A stretch of DNA of 64,000 nt from Haloplanus litoreus (GTDB lineage: Archaea > Halobacteriota > Halobacteria > Halobacteriales > Haloferacaceae): assembly GCF_042677945.1 (NCBI RefSeq), contig NZ_JBHUDN010000017.1. One strand, 5' to 3'. Position 1 is the stretch's first letter. Every line of letters begins with the position of its first letter. Below, one piece after another: positions 26,892 to 35,036 of the stretch. The notes below the pieces were generated by a model that was not told where the DNA came from, did no database searches, and saw only the letters and a program-made list of their open reading frames with translations. The translations under genes and the position numbers were made by a program.

Positions 26892-27220
26892 GTGGACGAA
26901 TCGCGTTCGTAGTGTGGCTACACTTGACGCTGGAACCGTAAGAGTTCGCGTGTGTCGTTCGACTGTCCCGGCGCCGGTACCGTCCGTGTCCGTGCGTTCT
27001 ACACGGGGCCGTTCGTGGCGTCGAACGGTCGGCTCTCGACGGATTCCCTGTGCGGCGAATCGAGCGCCGGGAACCCCCAACGTCGGGCCGACGGCGTCGA
27101 CGAGACGACGCCCGGACCCGGCCTGCGACCGCGGGAGCGAGGACGGCGACGGGAGCGACGCGTGCATCGTCACGGTCGATATCGCTTCCGACCGACGCTC
27201 CACGGCGTGAGGGACGCGGA
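26892..27220. other. 329-bp non-coding spacer
   Basis: Lies between the start of the LOV kinase and the 3' end of the thioesterase gene, both on the minus strand, so it should hold the kinase promoter. Open frames on both strands here lack protein-like character. I see no repeat, RNA or clear TATA element. Confidence 0.5.
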
Positions 27221-27709
27221 TCAGGACTCCATCCGTTCGACGAGTCGTTCGAGTTCCGCGGCTCGGTCGTCGAGGGCGCGGTCACGCAGGCGGCGCTCCG
27301 TCCCCGTCGGACATTCGAGGTCGGGGACTGGGGTCGGCTCGCCGTCGTCGTCGACGGCGACGAAGGTGAAAAACGACGAGGTGGTGTCCCGCTCGGTGTC
27401 CTGCTGGGGGTTCTCCGCGCGTACCTCCACGTTCACCTCGATGCTGGTTCGGCCGGTCCCGTAGACGTAGGCCTCGACGACGACCACCTCGCCGAGGTCG
27501 ATGGGGGTCTTGAAGTCGACGTGCTCCATCGACGCGGTGACGACGTCCTCGCCGGCGAAGCGCATGGCTGCGATGGCACCACAGACGTCCATCCAGTGTA
27601 GCACGGCCCCGCCGAGCACCCGCCCGTACGTGTTCGTGTCGTTCGGAAGGACGATTTCCGTCATCTCGGTGTGGGACTCCGCGAGCGTCGCTGGCTCACC
27701 TGCGGGCAT
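27221..27709 (-). CDS. Hotdog-fold acyl-CoA thioesterase
   Basis: A 162-residue single hotdog domain of the YciA/BFIT (acyl-CoA hydrolase) type. Landmarks are MTEIVLPNDTNTYGRVLGGAVLHWMDVCGAIAAMRFAG, with the catalytic Asn/Asp region, then HVDFKTPIDLGEVVVVEAYV and SSFFTFVAVDDDG. It hydrolyses medium- or long-chain acyl-CoA; the archaeal substrate is unknown since haloarchaea use isoprenoid lipids. The C-terminus is a charged helix (RAAELERLVERMES). Confidence 0.88.
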   Translation of the reverse strand: MPAGEPATLAESHTEMTEIVLPNDTNTYGRVLGGAVLHWMDVCGAIAAMRFAGEDVVTASMEHVDFKTPIDLGEVVVVEAYVYGTGRTSIEVNVEVRAENPQQDTERDTTSSFFTFVAVDDDGEPTPVPDLECPTGTERRLRDRALDDRAAELERLVERMES

Positions 27710-27788
27710 GCTCCGAGGGTGACCCGGCGACGTGAAAAGTCCTCGCGATGCGGCGTGGCCGCCACCCGACCCCGACGCGGTGGCGCGG

Positions 27789-28250
27789 TCAGCGGTCTTC
27801 GTCGAAGTCGTCGATCCGCTCGGGTTCGAACTCGTCTTCCGGGCGCCCGGCCCTGTCGAGGACGCCGTCGCTGACGGTGATGGGGCAGTCCACCCGGACC
27901 GCGAGGGCGATGGCGTCGCTCGGCCGGGCGTCGAAGACGAACTTTCGGGCCTGGCCCTCGTCGTACTGCTCCACGTCGACCTTGGCGTAGAACGTGCCGT
28001 CAGCCAGGTCGTCGATCCGGATGCCGTCGACGGCGCCGCCGAACTCGGTGAGCATCTCGACCAGCAGGTCGTGTGTCAGCGGTCGCTCGAACGGTTCCCC
28101 CGACAGTCCGAGCTGGATCGCGCGCGCCTGATCGGCCGTGATGACGATGGGGAGGTACTCCGCTCTGGCGGCGAGGAGGACCGCGGGGACGTTCGACCCG
28201 TCCTCGCTCGTGCCCACCCCGATGCCGGTCACCTCGGCGGTGTGATCCAT
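27789..28250 (-). CDS. Bifunctional nuclease (DUF151/BFN) domain protein
   Basis: A 153-residue protein matching the DUF151 family: VPAVLLAARAEYLPIVITADQARAIQLGL, FERPLTHDLLVEMLTEFGG, RIDDLADGTFYAKV and the hallmark DARPSDAIALAVRVDCPI. Plant and bacterial BFN members were described as RNases/DNases. Other members act on regulators or redox without nuclease activity, so the role is open. The acidic C-terminus is typical of haloarchaea. It is upstream of the thioesterase gene on the same strand, separated by 79 bp. Confidence 0.85.
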   Translation of the reverse strand: MDHTAEVTGIGVGTSEDGSNVPAVLLAARAEYLPIVITADQARAIQLGLSGEPFERPLTHDLLVEMLTEFGGAVDGIRIDDLADGTFYAKVDVEQYDEGQARKFVFDARPSDAIALAVRVDCPITVSDGVLDRAGRPEDEFEPERIDDFDEDR

Positions 28251-28293
28251 GCACGCCCGTTCGTGCGCGGAGTATGAATAGCTACGGGGCGAG

Positions 28294-28926
28294 CTACCGG
28301 CGGACGGAGAACGCCACGGCCACGATGACGAGGGCGAGGAGGCCGCCGAGGAAGAAGACGAGTCCCGGTGGCAGTCCCGCGCCCGCGGCGTCGGCCGCCG
28401 TCGGTGCCGCCTCGGTGCTCATCGTCCCCATACCGCCACCGCCGTCACCACCCGCGTCGGCGCCGCCGGTCCGTGCCAGCCCGGGCAACTCGCCGAACTG
28501 CCACTGGACGAGGAGGCTCGCGACGCCGAGCAGACCGACCGCACCCAGCAGGCGCTTCAGTGCGCTCTCCAAGCCGCCGCTTTCGGCTTCGCTCCCGGCG
28601 AACACCACGAGGGGTCGATCGGCCGGGGCGTACACCTTCATCTCCCGCCCCTTCTCGGAGTAGACCGTATCGATCACCTCGATGAGGTCCGCCTCCTCGA
28701 GGTTGCCGAGGTGGTACTGTGCGTTCTGGAGGGACGTGTCGACTCGGTCGGCCACGCGAGCGGGCGTGTCCGGGTCGTCGTGGAGGGTCGCGAGCACCTC
28801 GCGGGCCGTCTCCGAGGACAGCGCGGACAACAGGTCGTCCGCGTCCTCGCTGTCGAGGCCGATGACGCGCGGGTCCGCCTCGTCGGCCGCGGCGGTGTCG
28901 GGACGCGAGGGCAGCAAATCTGCCAT
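28294..28926 (-). CDS. ArsR-like winged-helix regulator with C-terminal membrane helices
   Basis: A 210-residue protein. The N-terminal winged helix covers about residues 25-105 (LLSALSSETAREVLATLHDDPDTPARVADRVDTSLQNAQYHLGNLEEADLI, then VYSEKGREMKVYAP). Two hydrophobic segments follow, LLGAVGLLGVASLLVQW near 133 and GLVFFLGGLLALVIVAVAF at the C-terminus, joined by a Gly/Ala-rich linker. Haloarchaea have many such membrane-tethered regulators; the signal is unknown. The start at 28926 puts the usual short acidic lead before the domain. It is divergent from dpsA, so mutual regulation is possible. Confidence 0.82.
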   Translation of the reverse strand: MADLLPSRPDTAAADEADPRVIGLDSEDADDLLSALSSETAREVLATLHDDPDTPARVADRVDTSLQNAQYHLGNLEEADLIEVIDTVYSEKGREMKVYAPADRPLVVFAGSEAESGGLESALKRLLGAVGLLGVASLLVQWQFGELPGLARTGGADAGGDGGGGMGTMSTEAAPTAADAAGAGLPPGLVFFLGGLLALVIVAVAFSVRR

Positions 28927-29035
28927 GGGCGCCGGTACGACGCCCCCGGGTACAAAGCTTCCTCTCCCGACGAACACCCCGGTCCCGAGTGCGTCGGAGA
29001 GTCCCCGAAACCGCCGATATTGGCCGCCTCAAATC

Positions 29036-29050
29036 GTGAGAACGGCTCAC
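29036..29050. promoter_or_regulatory. Inverted repeat upstream of dpsA
   Basis: GTGAG-AACGG-CTCAC is a 5-bp inverted repeat with a 5-bp spacer, 44 nt before the dpsA ATG in the divergent spacer. It could be an operator for either gene. Short repeats of this size can arise by chance. Confidence 0.25.
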
Positions 29051-29093
29051 AGCGAAAAAGGGTAAGTGGGTGGAGTCCCAACAGGTAACTGCA

Positions 29094-29642
29094 ATGAGTA
29101 AACAAGAATCTGTCCGACAGCAGGCTGGTTCGGTCGAAGCGAGCGACGCCCTCCGCCTCGAACAGGAGAAGACACAGCAGCTCGTCGAGGCACTCAACAC
29201 CGACCTCGCCGCGACCTACGTCCTCTACCACCAGCTGAAAAAGCACCACTGGAACGTCGAAGGTGCCGAGTTCCTCGACATCCACGAGTATCTCGGCGAG
29301 GCCGCCGCGGACGCCGAGGACGCCGCGGACGAACTCGCGGAGCGTGCCCAGGCGCTCGGCGGCGTCCCGCTCGCCGGCGGCAAGCGTCTCGAGGAGAACG
29401 CCCCCGTCGAGCCCGAGGGTGACGACGTCTACGACATCCGCACCTCGCTCCGGAACGACATGGAGATGTACGGGGACATCATCGAGACGGTGCGCGACCA
29501 CGTCGAACTCGCCGAGGGACTCGGCGACCACGCCACCGCCGAGATGCTTCGCGAGCAGCTCATCACCCTCGAAGAGCACGCCCACCACCTCGAACACTAC
29601 CTCGAAGACGACTCGCTCGTCCTCGAATCCGCCACGAACTAA
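29094..29642 (+). CDS. dpsA: DNA protection during starvation protein DpsA (ferritin-like)
   Basis: A 182-residue Dps, the same length as Halobacterium DpsA. The ferroxidase-centre ligands are visible in YVLYHQLKKHHWNVEGAEFLDIHEYLGEAAADAEDAADELAERA (His, Asp and Glu in the inter-subunit site). The four-helix bundle continues to LEEHAHHLEHYLEDDS. It stores iron and protects DNA from oxidative damage as a dodecamer. The ATG at 29094 is preferred to an upstream in-frame ATG on length. Divergent from the ArsR-like regulator, and 1.2 kb from a DtxR-like box, which may reflect local iron biology (inference). Confidence 0.94.
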   Translation: MSKQESVRQQAGSVEASDALRLEQEKTQQLVEALNTDLAATYVLYHQLKKHHWNVEGAEFLDIHEYLGEAAADAEDAADELAERAQALGGVPLAGGKRLEENAPVEPEGDDVYDIRTSLRNDMEMYGDIIETVRDHVELAEGLGDHATAEMLREQLITLEEHAHHLEHYLEDDSLVLESATN

Positions 29643-29712
29643 CCCCGACTGCTCCTGCTGACGGACGGCAGCCGGCCCCACCGGGCCGGCGTTCGACGCC
29701 GTCGGTTCTCTC

Positions 29713-30483
29713 TTACCCACACCTCGTGAGGTGTGCCCGCACGTTCCGCCGGCACCGCCTGCAGGTCGCGGCCGTCGTCGCCGCCCCGGACAGCACCGGG
29801 TAGTCCACCGACAGCTCCCCGTAGAGATAGCCGACGAGGTAGCGGTGGCCGAGTCCGACCTTCCCGTGTTCGCTGGTCGAGCCGTCGAGAAACTCCTGCC
29901 GTTCGCGGGCGACCGCCTCGCACCGGTCGAGGTGGTCGCCGAGACGGGCGTGGCGTTTCCGCAGGCCGTCGAAGTCGAGCGCTGTCAGCGGCGTCTCGTC
30001 GGCCGCGATCACCCACTCCCGCACCGAGGCGAACGCCTCGCACGCGGCGTCGAGGGACGCCGCCTCGCGCTCCAGCGCCGTCGCCATCGTCCGGAGTTGC
30101 CACCGCCGGTCGGTCGCCGACTCGATCACCCGTGTCTTGAACTGCGGGGTGAGCGCGGACCCCGTCGTCGGCGCCAGCGCCACCGCGACTTCCTCGCTCA
30201 GTTCGGCCGCCAGCGTCTCGAAGACCGACGCGCCGTCGTCGACGCCCTCGGTCTCTCGGACCGTCGCGTCGAACGCCTCACGGACCGCGGCACACCCCCC
30301 TCGGCGCGTCGTCGCGGCGAGTGTCGACCCAACGGGTCCCGGCGCCTCGCCGCCGGTGCCGCCGGTCGGCACGTCACGGACCCGGTCGGTGAACGCGTCG
30401 TAAGCGCGAAGTTTCGCCGTCACCGCGTCGCGTTCGTCCTCGACCACCGCTCTCGCCGCCGGCACGGGCGTGTCGAGGGTCAC
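29713..30483 (-). CDS. DUF7260-like haloarchaeal protein
   Basis: A 256-residue soluble protein, mostly helical and rich in Arg, Glu and Ala. Landmarks resemble the haloarchaeal DUF7260 family: VVEDERDAVTAKLRAYDAFTDRVRDV, a CAAVREAFDATV segment, ALTPQFKTRVIESATDRRWQL and the C-terminal YLYGELSVDYPVLSG. It ends in CRRCRRNVRAHLTRCG, a Cys-rich tail that could bind metal. The start is GTG at 30483, overlapping the stop of the upstream DUF7552-like gene by 4 bp. Function is unknown. The operon lies behind a DtxR-like palindrome, suggesting metal-responsive control. Confidence 0.7.
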   Translation of the reverse strand: MTLDTPVPAARAVVEDERDAVTAKLRAYDAFTDRVRDVPTGGTGGEAPGPVGSTLAATTRRGGCAAVREAFDATVRETEGVDDGASVFETLAAELSEEVAVALAPTTGSALTPQFKTRVIESATDRRWQLRTMATALEREAASLDAACEAFASVREWVIAADETPLTALDFDGLRKRHARLGDHLDRCEAVARERQEFLDGSTSEHGKVGLGHRYLVGYLYGELSVDYPVLSGAATTAATCRRCRRNVRAHLTRCG

Positions 30484-30776
30484 GGCTCGCCTCCCGCCGA
30501 CGCGGCCGTGGCGCCGTCGGGGGCCCTCCCGATCGCTGCGAGCGTCGGCCGGCCCTCGTGGACGACCGGATCGGTCGACGCCAGCTCCGGGTCCCACCGC
30601 CGGAGCGCCGCCCGGTAGCGACGGGTCAGTCGCGCGGCCGCCGTGGCCGTCTCTCGATCCGGGAATCGTAATCCGGCGGCGGGAAACGGCTCCTCGCCCG
30701 TCCGGGCCGACGCGACGTGAAACCGCCCGTCGCCCGCCAACGCCTCGATGCGACGCCGCGTCTCACGGAGTCCCAT
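30480..30776 (-). CDS. DUF7552-like haloarchaeal protein
   Basis: A 98-residue protein: MGLRETRRRIEALAGDGRFHVASARTGEEPFPAAGLRFPDRETATAAARLTRRYRAALRRWDPE. The pattern 'ARTGE.P.PAAGLRF.DRETA' with a following YRAALRRYDP-type helix matches a small haloarchaeal family (DUF7552, from memory) often found beside DUF7260. No catalytic motif is evident. It is the first gene of a two-gene operon whose only clear regulatory signal is the palindrome 50 nt upstream. Confidence 0.65.
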   Translation of the reverse strand: MGLRETRRRIEALAGDGRFHVASARTGEEPFPAAGLRFPDRETATAAARLTRRYRAALRRWDPELASTDPVVHEGRPTLAAIGRAPDGATAASAGGEP

Positions 30777-30825
30777 GTGTCCCACCCCTCCGGGTCGCCT
30801 CGCCGATACGGCTCTCGGCCATGAG

Positions 30826-30841
30826 TTTAGGCTAGCCTAAA
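30826..30841. promoter_or_regulatory. Perfect 16-bp palindrome resembling a DtxR/SirR-family metal-regulator operator
   Basis: TTTAGGCTAGCCTAAA is fully self-complementary. Its TTAGGC...GCCTAA halves resemble the DtxR-family iron box and haloarchaeal Idr/SirR-type sites. It lies 50 nt upstream of the DUF7552-like ATG and just after the 3' end of the convergent-side glycerate kinase gene, so it can only control the DUF7552-DUF7260 operon. Iron or manganese control is inference. Confidence 0.65.
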
Positions 30842-30867
30842 ACATCATAAGCGTTTCGTCGCCCCGG

Positions 30868-32193
30868 CTACTCCACGACGAGGACGCGAAGGTCGTTGAC
30901 GTTCGTCCCCGTCGGACCGGTGCTGATGACGGCCTCGCGGCCGCCGAGGTAGCCGAACGCATCGCTGCTTGCGAGCGCTCGGCGGGCAGTCCCCACGTCG
31001 TCGACGGTGTCGGCGTCGACGAGGGCGCCCGCGTAGTCGCTGCTGCCGTCGCGGCCGTCGGTGTCGACGCAGGCGAGGGTCGTTCCCGTGGGGAGTTCGA
31101 TAGCCGCCGCGAGGGCGAAGTCGGCGTTCGGGCCGCCCACGCCGTCGCCGCGGACGGTAGCCGTCACCTCGCCGCCCGAGAGGACGACGGCCGGCGCCTC
31201 GACGGGGTTGCCCGTCGCGCCTACCTCCTCCGCCACGGCGACGTGGGTCAGGGCCGCCTCCCGGCCCTCACCCCGCACCGACGAGGAGAGGATACAGGTG
31301 TCGTACCCACGCCCGTCGGCCACCTCACGGGCGGCGTCGATGGCGGTAAAGCCGTCCGCGAGGACGTGGTTCCGGACCCGGTCGAACACCGGGTCGTCCG
31401 GTCCCGGCGTCTCCGGTCGGTCGCCCGCAGCACCGGCTTCTAGCCGCTCACGAACCGCCGCCGGCGGGTCGACACCGTAGCGCTCCAGGACGTCGAGAGC
31501 GTCGGCGTAGGTGGATTCGTCGGGTGCGGTCGGGCCGCTGGCGATGACGCTCAGATCGTTGCCGACGACGTCGCTGAACACCAGGCTCACGACGCAAGCG
31601 GGTGCGGCGAGTTCGGCGAGGCCGCCGCCTTTGAGCGTCGAGAGGTGTTTGCGCACCGCGTTGAGGTCGCCGATTTCGGCGCCCGCGTCGAGCAGTGCGT
31701 CGGTCGTCGACTGGAGGTCGGAGAGGGAGATGCCCTCCACCGGCGCCGGGAGGAGCGCGCTCCCGCCGCCGGTGATGGTCGTCAGGACCAGCGTTCGTTC
31801 GTCCGCCCGGGTGACGAGTTCACGGATGCGGTCGGTGCCGTCGACGCCTGCCCGACTCGGGACGGGGTGGTCGCCCCGGAGGCGTTCGATCCGGTCGCCC
31901 TCGCTCGGGTCCGGTGCGACGACGGCCCCGGCGTCGATTCGGTCGCCGAGGACGTTCTCCAGTGCCGTCGCCACGCCGTCGGCCGCTTTCCCGCCGCCCA
32001 CGACGACGATGCGGTCCACGTCCGACAGGTCGTAGGCCGCCTCACCGACGCGGAGTCGGCCCTCGTCGAGGCGAACCGACTCGGCGACGACGCGGTCGGG
32101 TCTGGCGGCGTCGATGCCCGCACGGACGCAAGCGAGTGCCGTCTCCCGCCCGCGGGTCGATGCCAGCCGGCCTTCGTTCTCGATGGAGACCAT
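30868..32193 (-). CDS. Glycerate 2-kinase (MOFRL/DUF4147 family)
   Basis: A 441-residue kinase that phosphorylates D-glycerate to 2-phosphoglycerate (in some archaea within branched Entner-Doudoroff or serine/glycerate metabolism). The N-terminal DUF4147 domain has VVVGGGKAADGVATALE, GDHPVPSRAGVDGT and TITGGGSALLPAPVEGISL, with LNAVRKHLSTLKGGGLA. The C-terminal MOFRL domain has LSGGEVTATVRGDGVGGPNADFALAAA, VDTDGRDGSSDYAGA and ISTGPTGTNVNDL. The ATG at 32193 is 52 bp from the divergent TraB gene. Confidence 0.92.
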   Translation of the reverse strand: MVSIENEGRLASTRGRETALACVRAGIDAARPDRVVAESVRLDEGRLRVGEAAYDLSDVDRIVVVGGGKAADGVATALENVLGDRIDAGAVVAPDPSEGDRIERLRGDHPVPSRAGVDGTDRIRELVTRADERTLVLTTITGGGSALLPAPVEGISLSDLQSTTDALLDAGAEIGDLNAVRKHLSTLKGGGLAELAAPACVVSLVFSDVVGNDLSVIASGPTAPDESTYADALDVLERYGVDPPAAVRERLEAGAAGDRPETPGPDDPVFDRVRNHVLADGFTAIDAAREVADGRGYDTCILSSSVRGEGREAALTHVAVAEEVGATGNPVEAPAVVLSGGEVTATVRGDGVGGPNADFALAAAIELPTGTTLACVDTDGRDGSSDYAGALVDADTVDDVGTARRALASSDAFGYLGGREAVISTGPTGTNVNDLRVLVVE

Positions 32194-32245
32194 ACCCCGC
32201 CTCTCTCCGACAAGGGTAAAAAGCGTGCCCCAGTAGCGAGCGGTA

Positions 32246-33928
32246 ATGAGCGACCACGGGGCGTCGACCGGTCGGGAGGGACGCGTTCGCGTCGTCGGCA
32301 CGGCCCACGTCTCGGCCGATAGCGTTCGCGAGGTCGAGGAGACCATCGAGACGGAGCGACCCGACGTGGTCGCGGTGGAACTCGACGAAGGGCGCTACCG
32401 GCAGATGCAGGGCGAAACCCCGGACGACATCGAACCCGGCGACCTCCTGCGGGGCAACACCGTCTTCCAGTTTCTCGCCTACTGGATGCTCTCGTACGTC
32501 CAGTCGCGACTGGGCGAGAAGTTCGACATCCAGCCCGGTGCGGACATGATGGCCGCCGTCGACACCGCCGAGGACCTCGGCATCGACGTGGCCCTCGTCG
32601 ACCGCGACATCCAGACGACGATCCAGCGGTTCTGGGCCCGGATGGGCGTCCTCGAAAAACTGCGGCTCGTCGGCGGCCTCGCCTTCGGCGTCACCGACGC
32701 CCGCGGGATCGGCCTCGCACTCGGCGTCTTCGCCGGCGTGATCGCCGGGCCACTCCTTGGCCTGTTCGGCCCGTCCCTCGGCGTCTCGACGCCACTTCTC
32801 ACCCGGATCACGGGCGGCGTCTTCCTCGCCGTCGCCGTCGGCTTCGTCGCCCACATCGTCGCCGACGCGATGTTAGGCCCCGACGAGGCGCTCTTCGCGG
32901 CCGCCGGCGTCGGCGCNNNCCCCGCCGGTCTCGTCGGCGGCGTCGGTCTCGGCCTCGCGAACGGCGTCGTCTCCTCGCTCGGCGCTTTCGTCCCCCGGGT
33001 CGTCGGTAGCCTCACCCTCGGCCTCGCCGGCGGCGTGACCGTCGGACTCCTCGGGGGGTTTCTCGCCGACCGCGCCGGCTACGGGGCCGCCGAGGCCGAC
33101 GAACTCGACGACTTTGACGTCGCCGAACTCACCGATGCCGACGTGGTGAGCGTCATGATGGAGGAGTTTCGCGCTTTCAGCCCCGCCGGCGCCCGCGCGC
33201 TCATCGACGAACGTGACGCCTACATCGCCCACGAACTGATCGCTCTGCGCGAGGCGGGTCGGGACGTGGTGGCCATCGTCGGCGCGGGCCACCGCGAGGG
33301 CATCGAGGGCTACCTCGACGCACCCGAGACGCTCCCGCCCTGGGACTCGCTCGTGGGTACGGACTCCGGCGGCGGCGTGCCGTGGCTGAAAGCCGCGGGC
33401 GTCGCCGTCTCCCTCGGCTTCGTCGCTTTCTTCGTCCTCCTCGCGATGGCCGGCGTCCGCGACGGCTTCCTGCTTCGCCTCTTCGCCGCGTGGTTCGTCG
33501 TCAACGGCGTCTTCGCGGCCGGGCTCGCCAGACTCGCCGGCGCCCGGTGGTCGTCGACGGTCGTCGGCGGTCTCGTGGCGTGGATGACCTCGGTCAACCC
33601 GCTGCTCGCTCCGGGCTGGTTCACCGGCTACGTCGAACTCCGACACAACCCGGTCAACGTGGCCGACATCGGTCGCCTGAACGAACTCCTCGGCGACGAG
33701 GAGAAACCGATCCGACAGCTCGTCGGCGAGATGTTCGAGGTGCCCCTCTTCAAACTCATCATGGTCGTCGCGATGACGAACGTCGGCAGTATGATCGCCA
33801 GCCTGCTCTTTGCGGTGTACGTCCTGCCGCTGTTCGCCACCGAAATCGGCGGCATCGACGGCGTCACTCGGCTGATGATCCAGGGCGCCCGCAACAGCGC
33901 CGAACTCCTCTGGAGGATCGTCGCGTGA
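32246..33928 (+). CDS. TraB/PrgY-family membrane protein (Tiki/TraB fold)
   Basis: A 560-residue protein. The N-terminal TraB domain has the family's conserved sites: VVGTAHVSADSVREV (GxxH/S) near residue 14, VVAVELDEGRYRQM (ELDxxR) near 40, and later IVGAGHREGIEGYLD (GxxH), the residues likened to the Tiki metalloprotease centre. Multiple transmembrane segments occupy about 145-260 and the C-terminal 180 residues. Bacterial TraB relatives limit peptide pheromone; the archaeal role is unknown. Three N at 32917-32919 keep the frame. The stop overlaps the GTG of a site-2 protease gene, so they are translationally coupled. Confidence 0.85.
   Translation: MSDHGASTGREGRVRVVGTAHVSADSVREVEETIETERPDVVAVELDEGRYRQMQGETPDDIEPGDLLRGNTVFQFLAYWMLSYVQSRLGEKFDIQPGADMMAAVDTAEDLGIDVALVDRDIQTTIQRFWARMGVLEKLRLVGGLAFGVTDARGIGLALGVFAGVIAGPLLGLFGPSLGVSTPLLTRITGGVFLAVAVGFVAHIVADAMLGPDEALFAAAGVGXXPAGLVGGVGLGLANGVVSSLGAFVPRVVGSLTLGLAGGVTVGLLGGFLADRAGYGAAEADELDDFDVAELTDADVVSVMMEEFRAFSPAGARALIDERDAYIAHELIALREAGRDVVAIVGAGHREGIEGYLDAPETLPPWDSLVGTDSGGGVPWLKAAGVAVSLGFVAFFVLLAMAGVRDGFLLRLFAAWFVVNGVFAAGLARLAGARWSSTVVGGLVAWMTSVNPLLAPGWFTGYVELRHNPVNVADIGRLNELLGDEEKPIRQLVGEMFEVPLFKLIMVVAMTNVGSMIASLLFAVYVLPLFATEIGGIDGVTRLMIQGARNSAELLWRIVA
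32917..32919. other. Assembly gap (3 N) inside the TraB gene
   Basis: Three N inside a Gly/Ala-rich transmembrane region. The frame is maintained on both sides. Confidence 0.99.
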
Positions 33929-34554
33929 ACATCCGGTTCAGTTCGCGCGAACTCCGGGATCTGGCCGTCGCGTGGATCGCCCTCGGTGTCGCCTTCGCCA
34001 TCTTCTTCGCCGGCGGGGGGAGTGGAGCCGTCTCGATGCTCCTGAGCCAGGGTGTGGTGGGACCGCTCCTCGTCTCGCTCGTCACTGCCGGACTCGGCTT
34101 CCTGCTCCACGAACTCGCTCACAAGGTGGTCGCGGTCAGATTCGAGCAGATCGCCGAGTTCCGCGCCGACTACGGCATGCTCTTTCTCGCCGTGATGAGC
34201 GCCCTCGTCGGCTTCCTGTTCGCGGCGCCCGGCGCCGTCCACCACCGCGGCCGACTCACCAAGCGCGAACACGGGCTCATCGCCCTCGCCGGTCCCGCCA
34301 CCAACGGCCTCCTCGCCGTCGTCTTCGCCCCGGTCTACGTCGCCGGGCTGATCGCTGGCTCACCGCTGCTCTCCCTGCTCGGCGGACGGGGCGTCGCCAT
34401 CAACCTCTTTCTGGCGGCGTTCAACCTCATCCCGTTCGGGGCGCTCGACGGTCGGACCGTCCTCGACTGGAGCAAGGGCGTCTTCGCCCTCACCTTCGTC
34501 CCCGCCGCGGCCGTCGCCATCTACGTCGTGTTCGTCCTCGGCATCGGCTTCTAA
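33925..34554 (+). CDS. M50 (site-2 protease-like) intramembrane metalloprotease
   Basis: A 209-residue membrane protein with about six hydrophobic segments. The zinc motif HELAH is at residues 62-66 and the second metal-binding motif reads FNLIPFGALDG (Asp near 185), as in archaeal S2P proteins. It cleaves membrane-embedded substrates. It starts with GTG at 33925, overlapping the TraB stop by 4 bp (GTGA), and ends in CTAA overlapping the stop of the convergent uspA-like gene. No PDZ or CBS domain is fused. Confidence 0.9.
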   Translation: MNIRFSSRELRDLAVAWIALGVAFAIFFAGGGSGAVSMLLSQGVVGPLLVSLVTAGLGFLLHELAHKVVAVRFEQIAEFRADYGMLFLAVMSALVGFLFAAPGAVHHRGRLTKREHGLIALAGPATNGLLAVVFAPVYVAGLIAGSPLLSLLGGRGVAINLFLAAFNLIPFGALDGRTVLDWSKGVFALTFVPAAAVAIYVVFVLGIGF

Positions 34555-34979
34555 CGGATCACGGTTACGGGCGCCGGCGCCCGCCGTAGGACTCGCTCGG
34601 CGACGCTCCCGAGAAACAGCCGCGAGAGGCCGCTTCGACCGTGACTCCCCATCACGACGTGGTCCACGTCGTGGTCGGTCACGTACTCGACGATGGCCGG
34701 TCCCGGACTCCCGACGACAGTCTCCGTCCGCAGGTCGACGCCGGCCGCCGTCGCCTCCTCGCGCGCCCGGTCGAAGAGATCCTCGGCCGCCTCCTTCGCC
34801 GCGTCGTGCCACGCTTCCCCGCCCGAGAGGCCACCGACTTCCGCCCCGTAGACGACGTCGAGCGGGTCGATCACGTGCAGGGCGGTGAGCTCCGCGTCCG
34901 CCCAGCGGTCGAGCGCGTGATCGAGCGCTCGCATCGAGAGCTCCGAGTCGTCGAGTGGCACCAAGACGCGTGTCGGCAT
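34551..34979 (-). CDS. Universal stress protein (UspA family)
   Basis: A 142-residue single Usp domain: TRVLVPLDDSELSMRALDHAL at the start, a VIDPLD segment, and the ATP-binding motif VVMGSHGRSGLSRLFLGSVAERVLRRAPAPVTVI (Gly-2x-Gly-9x-Gly-Ser type). This indicates an ATP-binding Usp. Haloarchaea have dozens of paralogues with largely unknown individual roles. A TATA-like box (TATATA, 35004-35010) lies about 26 nt upstream, giving a leaderless transcript. Confidence 0.92.
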   Translation of the reverse strand: MPTRVLVPLDDSELSMRALDHALDRWADAELTALHVIDPLDVVYGAEVGGLSGGEAWHDAAKEAAEDLFDRAREEATAAGVDLRTETVVGSPGPAIVEYVTDHDVDHVVMGSHGRSGLSRLFLGSVAERVLRRAPAPVTVIR

Positions 34980-35003
34980 ACCGCACAGTTCGGGGAGCCG
35001 AAG

Positions 35004-35010
35004 TATATAT
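35004..35010. promoter_or_regulatory. TATA box, symmetric, between uspA-like gene and 35037 frame
   Basis: TATATAT-type core (within AAGTATATATCCC). It is 25-31 nt from the uspA-like ATG at 34979 on the minus strand, and also 27-33 nt before a GTG at 35037 on the plus strand. The self-complementary core could serve either direction. Confidence 0.55.
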
Positions 35011-35036
35011 CCCGGGGCAGGGCGGAGGCCGTTTCG

